Positions 58,392 through 64,000 of a stretch of DNA of 64,000 bases are shown in pieces. The notes under the pieces are model-generated. The model was not told the DNA's origin and searched no databases. It saw only the letters and a program-made list of their open reading frames with translations. How positions within the stretch are numbered: position 1 is the first letter of the stretch; the number at the start of each line of letters is the position of its first letter. The position numbers were made by a program, and so were the translations under genes. The stretch covers positions 1-64,000 of the forward strand of contig CAWGWA010000005.1 in the NCBI GenBank assembly GCA_963826105.1. Direction: 5' to 3'. This stretch comes from WHTI01 sp963826105 (GTDB lineage: Bacteria; Actinomycetota; CADDZG01; WHSQ01).

Positions 58392-59820
58392 CCTCTTCGA
58401 GGTCGTCGAGCTGCGCCTGGATCCAGTCTTGCGGCTTGCTCCTCTCGACGATCTTCCGCAGAGCATCCGAGTGTGCCTCGCGTTCGCCCTCCGGCATCTC
58501 GATGGCTCGCTCGATCGCAGCCGCGGTTTCGTCGAGGTCGTAGGGGTCATCGATGATCACGGCGTGGTCGCCGAGTTCGAAGAAGGAGCCGGCCCCTCGC
58601 GACAGCACCAGCGCTCCGTTCCTCTCATTGACTGCCGGTCCCTCTTTCGACACGAGGTTCATTCCGTCCATGATCGAGTTCACAAAGAGAACGTCGTAGA
58701 TGCGCAAGGCGCCCAAGGTGCGGTCGTAGTCGTCCTCGAGGAAGAGCCGGATCGCGTCGGGGTGCTTTGTGTTCACGTCATCGACCGCGCGCTGGATCCG
58801 CTCCGTGTAGTCGCGGTACTCGGGCATCCCCTCGCGAGATGGATAGAGACAGGCAACGAAATGGATCGTCTCACTCAGATCGGGCCTTCGGTCGAGGAGA
58901 CGGCCGAAGGCTTCGAAGCCGCGCACAACGTTCTTAGATAGTTCGGCGCGATCCGCTCTCACGATCAAGGGGCCATCGGTGTCCTTGCGGAACCGTTTGG
59001 CCCATTCGGTGGCTTCGGGGCTTAGCGCGCGCTCCTTCAGGTCGGTTGCGTCGGTCGGTATCGGGTAGGACCGGACCCAGGTTCTCCGGTCGTTGAAGTG
59101 AACGATCCCTTCAGTGCGATCAACGCGAGCATCGATCCTTTCGCAGCATTGGAAGAACGCCTCGCACCAGTCGGGGACGTGAAATCCCAGGAGATCGGCG
59201 CCGAGCATCCCTTCGATGATCGAGCGGGGGACGGGGGCCGGGCAGCGATCGAGGCCCTCTGGTCCGCAGAACGACGAGTGGGTGAAGTGGGAGATCGCGT
59301 GCCGGTCACCGAGCCGGCGCAGATGTCCGGGGGCGGTCGCGAGGTGATAGTCCTGAAACAGGACCAGCGCGTCGGGGGCAGCCGTCTCCGCGACCTTGCG
59401 GGCGAACATCTCATTCACCGGCTCGTACGCATCGTTCCAAGCCCTCAAGGCATCGTCGCCGAAGCGTTCGATGCCGATCTCATCCCATAGGCAGTGGTTC
59501 GCGAACCACAGCATCCGGTTCGAGACGTCGTTGTAGTAGAGGTCGTACGTGTCCTTGTCGATGTCGATGAGCTTCACCGGATAGCCGAGCGTCTCCGGAA
59601 GATCGTCAACGGCTCCAGCCCTCAGAGCGGCTCGGTCGATGTCGGAGGTAGCCGCCGCGATCCACACGGCGTGATCGCTCAGCCGCCTGGCGACGGGGTC
59701 GAGTGCCCCCGCAAGTCCGCCAGCCCCGCGCTTGGTCTCGAACCCTCCATCGTCGGACTCGAGGAACGACACGGGACCACGGTTGGAGACCAGCACGATG
59801 TTGACGTCGCTTGAAGTCAT
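58345..59820 (-). CDS. otsA: Alpha,alpha-trehalose-phosphate synthase (GT20)
   Basis: About 491 residues from ATG 59820. The start IVLVSNRGPVSFLESDDGGF and RGAGGLAGAL form the UDP-glucose/phosphate loop region. LVLFQDYHLATAPGHLRRLG and the C-terminal DGMNLVSKEGPAVNERNG carry acceptor and donor contacts. It makes trehalose-6-phosphate. TTG 59844, 24 bases upstream in frame, has AGGAGG almost touching it and is less likely. A glucosylglycerol-phosphate synthase, a close relative, cannot be fully excluded by eye. Confidence 0.88.
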   Translation of the reverse strand: MTSSDVNIVLVSNRGPVSFLESDDGGFETKRGAGGLAGALDPVARRLSDHAVWIAAATSDIDRAALRAGAVDDLPETLGYPVKLIDIDKDTYDLYYNDVSNRMLWFANHCLWDEIGIERFGDDALRAWNDAYEPVNEMFARKVAETAAPDALVLFQDYHLATAPGHLRRLGDRHAISHFTHSSFCGPEGLDRCPAPVPRSIIEGMLGADLLGFHVPDWCEAFFQCCERIDARVDRTEGIVHFNDRRTWVRSYPIPTDATDLKERALSPEATEWAKRFRKDTDGPLIVRADRAELSKNVVRGFEAFGRLLDRRPDLSETIHFVACLYPSREGMPEYRDYTERIQRAVDDVNTKHPDAIRLFLEDDYDRTLGALRIYDVLFVNSIMDGMNLVSKEGPAVNERNGALVLSRGAGSFFELGDHAVIIDDPYDLDETAAAIERAIEMPEGEREAHSDALRKIVERSKPQDWIQAQLDDLEEVSRGGEPKTPASPSK

Positions 59821-59889
59821 CGGATAGACATCGCTTTCGCTCAAGCCTCCTGAGAAACTGCCGGTGATCGATCCCTCCGTACCCTAAGG

Positions 59890-60993
59890 GTGAGCCCCGT
59901 CCGCATAATCGTCGTACCCGACAAGTTCAAAGGCACTCTCTCCGCGCGGGAGGCCGGCGCTTCGATCGCTGAGGGACTCCGGCGGGCGCTTCCGAACGCG
60001 GCCACCGAGGTCTACCCTGCGGCCGATGGTGGGGAAGGCACGATCGATGCACTCGCGTCGATTGCCGGAGCCGAGATCCGGACGGTCGCGATCGAAGGGC
60101 CCGGCGGAACCTTGGATGTTGCCCGGATCCTCTCTGCCGGTGACCTCCGGATCGTTGAGGCCTCCGAGGGGACCGGCAGTATCGATGACGGTGATCCCCT
60201 GGGGACGGATTCCTTCGGGCTCGGCCAGACGATCGTCGAGGCGACGCGCTCCGGGGGAGAGATCCTCGTCGCGATCGGTGGGACCGGGTCTACCGACGGT
60301 GGCACGGGGATGGCGAGGGCCTTGGGGTGGCGCTTCCTCGATGGTTCCGGCGACGAGCTGCCTCCGGGTGGAGGCTCGCTCCACAGACTCCACGCGATCC
60401 TTCCTCCCGAGCATGGACCAAACGTTACGGTCACCGGCCTGCGCGATGTCGACAGCCCACTGTTGGGCCCCCGCGGAGCTGCTCGCCTGTTTGGTCCGCA
60501 GAAGCGGGCAACTGCCGCTCAGGTCACGACCCTGGAACGGGGGCTGGAGGCTCTGGCCGAGGTGCTCCTGCGCGAGCACGGGATCGACGTGGCCGAGATA
60601 CCGGGCGCAGGTGCCGGCGGGGGCATCGGTGCCGGACTGGTCGCGTTCCTCGGCGCACGACTCGAGCCCGGATTCGAGCGCATCGCCGGGCTCACCCTGA
60701 TGGATCAAGCGATAGGGACCGCGGATCTCGTCATCACCGGTGAGGGCAGCTTCGATGCCGGAAGCCTCGGCGGAAAGGTTCCCATCGGAGTGGCTCGCAT
60801 CGCGTCGACCGCCGGTACTCGGTGTGCTCTGGTTGCCGGCAGGATCACGGTGTCAATCGAAGAGCTGGCCGCATCAGGATTCGAGACCGCGATCTCCATG
60901 GAAGACGTGGCGGGAGCGGAGGCGGCCCTGGCTCACCCGGATCAAAGTCTGGTCGAAGCAACGGTGGAGCTGATACGCCGCGGGGGATACTGA
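59890..60993 (+). CDS. glxK: Glycerate kinase (GarK/GlxK type)
   Basis: 367 residues. The family opening VRIIVVPDKFKGTLSAREA, then YPAADGGEGTIDAL, VAIGGTGSTDGGTGMARALG and ITGEGSFDAGSLGGKVP, are all present. It phosphorylates glycerate. A TACCCT box lies four bases before GTG 59890. Its neighbours otsAB and gpgS suggest that recycling of glycerate from glucosylglycerate could be its job here. Confidence 0.93.
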   Translation: MSPVRIIVVPDKFKGTLSAREAGASIAEGLRRALPNAATEVYPAADGGEGTIDALASIAGAEIRTVAIEGPGGTLDVARILSAGDLRIVEASEGTGSIDDGDPLGTDSFGLGQTIVEATRSGGEILVAIGGTGSTDGGTGMARALGWRFLDGSGDELPPGGGSLHRLHAILPPEHGPNVTVTGLRDVDSPLLGPRGAARLFGPQKRATAAQVTTLERGLEALAEVLLREHGIDVAEIPGAGAGGGIGAGLVAFLGARLEPGFERIAGLTLMDQAIGTADLVITGEGSFDAGSLGGKVPIGVARIASTAGTRCALVAGRITVSIEELAASGFETAISMEDVAGAEAALAHPDQSLVEATVELIRRGGY

Positions 60994-60997
60994 CTAC

Positions 60998-62197
60998 GTG
61001 CCCTTCTCTATCCCGCCGCACCTGAGTACCGGCGAGAGGCTCCGCCGCTGGGGGATAGCGGCGTGGTCTCTCATCGGCATCCTCATCCTGATGGCGGTGG
61101 CCTTCTGGCTGCTCCTCAAGATCCGCGTGATATTTCCCCCTCTGGTCCTCGCCCTACTTCTGATCTACATCCTGAATCCGCCGATCTCGTGGTTGGAGCG
61201 CAGAGGCACGCCCCGCGCGGTCGCTGCCATCGGGGTTTACGTCCTCTGTGTTGCGATCGTGGTCGGGATCGGGTTCATGCTTTTCCCCTTCTTCTCCTCA
61301 CAGATCGACCAGTTCTCTGAGGACTGGCCGTCCTTCAGGGAAGAGATCGTCACCTTCACTGAGGACACCGCGGCTTCACTCGAGGATCGATTCGGCTTCG
61401 AGATCGACACCTCGGGAGTGTCCTGCCTGCTCGGAGACGCGCAGCGGGCGGACGGGCGCGACTGCGATCAGGTGGCCGAGAGCTTCCGCGAAGCGATCGC
61501 CGGCAACACCGGGCGATTAACGCACTTCGGACTCACGGTCCTCGAGGCCCTCTTGGTATTCATCCTTGCTCCATTGATCGCGCTCTACCTCCTGATCGAC
61601 CTGCCGCAGTTGAAGCGAGACCTGGTGAACCTGTTCCCCGAGAAGATGCGACCAGAGGCGACGGATCTCGGACAGAAACTGGCGCGCGCGGTGGGAGGTT
61701 TCTTCCGGGGCCAGTTATTCGTCGCGTTCACCGTGGGCGTGTTGTCGGCGGTGGGGTTCCGGATAATCGGACTCAAGTTCTGGCTGGTGATCGGCGCGAT
61801 CGCCGGTTTCTTCAATTTGATCCCGTTGGTCGGTCCGTACATCGGTGGAGCCCTCGGGTTCCTCGTCGGTGTGGTTACGGGAGGGATGTCACTGGGTTTG
61901 AAGGCTGCGCTCGTTGAGTTGATCGTCCAGCAACTCGACAACCACGTGATCAGCCCCCAGGTGATGAAGCGGACGGTCCAGATCCATCCCGCGACGGTGG
62001 TCCTCGCTCTCCTGGCCGGAGGCACGCTGGCCGGTTTCTGGGGCGTCCTCCTTGGCGTGCCCACGGTCGCGGTCGGGAAGATCTTGCTCGGTCACCTGTG
62101 GGCCACCCGCGTACTTGGTGAAGAGGTCACTCCATTCAGTCGGGGGGCCCCTTCCGTGGAGACACCTCCACCTGAAGTTGTGGAAGGCGAAACCTAG
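60998..62197 (+). CDS. AI-2E family membrane transporter
   Basis: 399 residues with about eight helices. The opening IRVIFPPLVLALLLIYILNP is followed by a long extracellular insertion. The conserved half has GGFFRGQLFVAFTVGVLSAV, FNLIPLVGPYIGGALGFLVG and QQLDNHVISPQVMKRTVQIH. Some members export the signal AI-2 and others are Na+/H+ antiporters, so the substrate is unknown. It starts four bases after the glycerate kinase stop and overlaps the convergent gpgS end. Confidence 0.88.
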   Translation: MPFSIPPHLSTGERLRRWGIAAWSLIGILILMAVAFWLLLKIRVIFPPLVLALLLIYILNPPISWLERRGTPRAVAAIGVYVLCVAIVVGIGFMLFPFFSSQIDQFSEDWPSFREEIVTFTEDTAASLEDRFGFEIDTSGVSCLLGDAQRADGRDCDQVAESFREAIAGNTGRLTHFGLTVLEALLVFILAPLIALYLLIDLPQLKRDLVNLFPEKMRPEATDLGQKLARAVGGFFRGQLFVAFTVGVLSAVGFRIIGLKFWLVIGAIAGFFNLIPLVGPYIGGALGFLVGVVTGGMSLGLKAALVELIVQQLDNHVISPQVMKRTVQIHPATVVLALLAGGTLAGFWGVLLGVPTVAVGKILLGHLWATRVLGEEVTPFSRGAPSVETPPPEVVEGET

Positions 62198-63162
62198 TTC
62201 GCGAGGACGTCCCCCATCGGAGGTCTGACGATGAGCGGACGGGCCGACGGCAGGGGAGCGGGACCGTCGGCCCCCGGGATGTACTGAATGAGTTCTTCGG
62301 GCAACGCGTCCCGGAAGGCGATCTTGCCGTTTCGCTCTAACTTGGTGAAGAACGCATGCATGATCTCGTGCGACATCCGACCGAGCTCGTAGGTATCGCG
62401 GTTGCGATGTGCACGCATTCCCAGATCGACCTGTCCGAGCCGGTCGAGGGAGAACGTCTCTACGAAGTCGATGAGCAACCCGATCTCGACCGCGTATCCG
62501 GTGAAGAACGGGAGCTGCAGGAACGATTCCCTTCGCCCCGCGTACTCTCCGGAGAGAGGTTGGATCAGTCCGGCGAGTTGGGGATACAGAAGGTGAAGTA
62601 GGGGCCTGACCACCAGTTCGGTAACACGACCGCCGGACGCGACGGGCTCTGGTACGCCCTCGATCCTTCTCCGGTAGAAGCCCTTGGTCATCTGGATGTC
62701 CTCATCGATGAAGAAGGGGTTCAGAAGGTTCGTTACGAAACACACGTTGAAGTTCGTGACGTCCGAATCCAGCCATACGACGATGTCTCCTTCGGCCACG
62801 GCGAGGCTCTTCCACAACGCCTCTCCCTTCCCCGGGTTGTCGCCGTGATGAGGGAGGACGTCCGCCGCGCGATGGACGCTGGCTCCGGTTGAGCGAGCGA
62901 CGGCGATCGAGTCATCGGAGGATCCCGAATCCACGACCAGGAGCTGATCGACGATCCCGGTCTCCTCTAGGAGTTCCGCTCGGATGATCGAGCAGATCGT
63001 TCCGACCGTGGACTCCTCATTCAAGGTGGGGAGACAGACGGTCACCGAGAGCCCGCTGGAGCGCTTACGGGCGGCCAGCTCCCCCCGGGTCAGGAGGGAG
63101 GAATCGAACGTCTTCTCCCGGAACCAGCGGTCGACGGCGGGATGGTCGTGGGTGGGCTGCAC
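62194..63162 (-). CDS. gpgS: Glucosyl-3-phosphoglycerate synthase (GT81)
   Basis: 322 residues from GTG 63162. The GT-A core shows VTVCLPTLNEESTVG, LLVVDSGSSDDSIAVAR, WLDSDVTNF (DxD type) and the long MTKGFYRRRIEGV ... LIQPLSGEYAGRRESFLQLP typical of GpgS. It joins NDP-glucose to 3-phosphoglycerate, the first step to glucosylglycerate or to mycobacterial methylglucose lipopolysaccharide. TAGGCT lies six bases before the start, with no ribosome site. Confidence 0.92.
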   Translation of the reverse strand: MQPTHDHPAVDRWFREKTFDSSLLTRGELAARKRSSGLSVTVCLPTLNEESTVGTICSIIRAELLEETGIVDQLLVVDSGSSDDSIAVARSTGASVHRAADVLPHHGDNPGKGEALWKSLAVAEGDIVVWLDSDVTNFNVCFVTNLLNPFFIDEDIQMTKGFYRRRIEGVPEPVASGGRVTELVVRPLLHLLYPQLAGLIQPLSGEYAGRRESFLQLPFFTGYAVEIGLLIDFVETFSLDRLGQVDLGMRAHRNRDTYELGRMSHEIMHAFFTKLERNGKIAFRDALPEELIQYIPGADGPAPLPSARPLIVRPPMGDVLAN

Positions 63163-63168
63163 CCGATG

Positions 63169-63174
63169 AGCCTA
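63169..63174 (-). promoter_or_regulatory. -10 box of a leaderless-type promoter for gpgS
   Basis: On the minus strand TAGGCT is followed by six bases and GTG 63162. Confidence 0.45.
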
Positions 63175-63287
63175 GGGCACCGCAAGGTCTAAGAAGCGGG
63201 GTTAAGGATGCTTCTGACTATGCCGATTTACCCATACGAGTACAGAAGTTCACTCTCTCGGGGTCCCAGAGAGGAAAAGCGGGAAAG

Positions 63288-63293
63288 TAGGTT
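63288..63293 (+). promoter_or_regulatory. -10 box of a leaderless-type promoter for the response regulator
   Basis: TAGGTT, then GTACCT and ATG 63300, with no ribosome site in between. Confidence 0.45.
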
Positions 63294-63299
63294 GTACCT

Positions 63300-63749
63300 A
63301 TGGCGCGTATCTTGATTGCCGAAGACGAGGCTGACATCAGGAGGATAGTCACCCATGTCCTTGTAGAGGCTGGTCACGACGTGTCTGCAGTCAAAGACGG
63401 AGAGTCCGTTGTAGAGCGCCTCACTTGGGCGCCTCCGGACCTCCTGATCCTCGACATCATGATGCCTGGACAAGATGGCTACTCCGTACTGGAAGAGATG
63501 CGCAACCAGGAGGTCGCCAAGGAGACCAAGGTTCTGGTGCTTACGGCGAAGAACCGCGAGGCGGATGTCGAACGCAGCTACCGTCTGGGCGCCTCCTTCC
63601 ATATGACCAAACCGTTCGACCCCGAGGAGCTCGTCGAGGCGACTCGCAAGGTCCTCAACACCTCCGAAAAAGACCTCAAGGCTCTTCAGGAACAGGAAGC
63701 CGACAAGGCTCGGCTCCTCAGCCAGATCGAATCGGTCTTCGGCGACTAA
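63300..63749 (+). CDS. Single-domain response regulator
   Basis: 149 residues, one receiver domain with no output domain. Acidic pair Glu8-Asp9 in LIAEDEADIRRI, phosphoacceptor Asp52 in LLILDIMMPGQDG, Thr82 and Lys104 in HMTKPFDPEE. A helical tail of about 30 residues follows. It could act in phosphotransfer or in binding a target protein. No kinase is adjacent in the window. Confidence 0.9.
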   Translation: MARILIAEDEADIRRIVTHVLVEAGHDVSAVKDGESVVERLTWAPPDLLILDIMMPGQDGYSVLEEMRNQEVAKETKVLVLTAKNREADVERSYRLGASFHMTKPFDPEELVEATRKVLNTSEKDLKALQEQEADKARLLSQIESVFGD

Positions 63750-63792
63750 CTCGCGGCCGGACGTTCCTCGTCGGCCTGTAACCTTCTCTTAC

Positions 63793-64000
63793 GTGAGACG
63801 TCAGAAGGACATCGGTGACCGGGCCGAGCGCGAGCTCGTCTCCTCCGAGCTGATCGAGCGCTGTAAGAACGGCGACGAAGAGGCCTGGAGAGAGATCGTC
63901 GAGGCCACCCACCGGGATGTGTACACGTTGTGCCTTCGGATCCTCGGGAATCCGGCCGACGCGCAAGAGGCGACGCAAGACGTCTTCTTGAAGGTCTGGC
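63793..64000 (+). CDS. ECF-type sigma factor, N-terminal part (3' end outside window)
   Basis: GTG 63793 opens a frame that runs off the right edge (69 codons visible). Region 2 of a sigma-70 factor is recognisable: ERCKNGDEEAWREIVEATHR, LCLRILGNPADAQEATQDVF, LKVW. TAACCT lies eight bases upstream of the start. The class cannot be decided without region 4. Confidence 0.85.
   Translation, partial: MRRQKDIGDRAERELVSSELIERCKNGDEEAWREIVEATHRDVYTLCLRILGNPADAQEATQDVFLKVW

Overview
The window is high-GC, densely packed bacterial DNA, most likely from a member of the Actinomycetota outside the well-studied genera. Three things point there. First, it carries actinobacterial marker families: CarD, ClpC, DUF3263 next to a LytR_C protein, GpgS, an OB-fold protein beside two TrkA proteins, an MFS-thymidylate kinase fusion, DUF2342/Zincin_2 and Rossmann-DUF2520. 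Second, the gene order tilS-hpt-ftsH-folE-folP-folB-folK-DUF2520-panC-coaX-lysS ... clpC-radA-carD-ispD-ispF-cysS-rlmB matches the order recalled from Mycobacterium tuberculosis. Third, many starts are GTG or TTG and several genes look leaderless. A Spo0H-type sigma factor after rlmB and an H+-pyrophosphatase argue against Mycobacterium or Streptomyces themselves. There are no CRISPR arrays, prophages or insertion sequences.

Layout. 1-7 kb: signalling and envelope genes (histidine kinase, LCP protein, lipoprotein, STAS/RsbW-like pair, membrane-anchored M1 peptidase, PAS-PAS-GGDEF cyclase). 7-13.7 kb: membrane energetics and potassium (H+-PPase, KimA-like permease, OB-fold protein, two TrkA subunits). 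13.8-19.4 kb: DNA metabolism (topA, MFS-tmk, holB), then tRNA-Thr(CGT) with a duplicated 3' end. 19.5-25.7 kb: the least familiar part, with two tandem secreted TIM-barrel proteins (GH114/TM1410-like) running into a class III adenylate cyclase with an AAA ATPase. 25.7-29.4 kb: MgtE, a PhoU-TrkA_C tandem protein and small membrane or zinc proteins. 29.4-41.9 kb: the tilS/hpt/ftsH/folate/CoA/lysS block and an orphan substrate-binding lipoprotein. 42-51 kb: clpC, radA, carD, the MEP-pathway pair ispD-ispF, cysS, rlmB, sigH and tRNA-Thr(TGT). 51-57.5 kb: glutamate dehydrogenase, DUF3263, LytR_C protein, a MacB-like exporter and a lipoprotein. 57.6-63.2 kb: a compatible-solute group (otsB, otsA, glycerate kinase, AI-2E transporter, gpgS). 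63.3 kb to the end: a response regulator and the start of an ECF sigma factor.

The dominant anomaly is a large number of single-base frameshifts, at least about 20, in genes that should be intact and are mostly essential (topA, tmk, holB, tilS, clpC, radA, cysS, rlmB, gdh and others). In nearly every case the conserved protein resumes at once in another frame. This is best explained by uncorrected indels in the assembly rather than real gene decay. I annotated these genes as whole loci and give the approximate break points.

A second recurrent pattern is a -10-like TAnnnT hexamer placed 6-8 bases before an ATG or GTG that lacks a Shine-Dalgarno sequence. It is seen at about a dozen genes and suggests widespread leaderless transcription. 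All functional assignments come from reading motifs and gene order; no database search was run.
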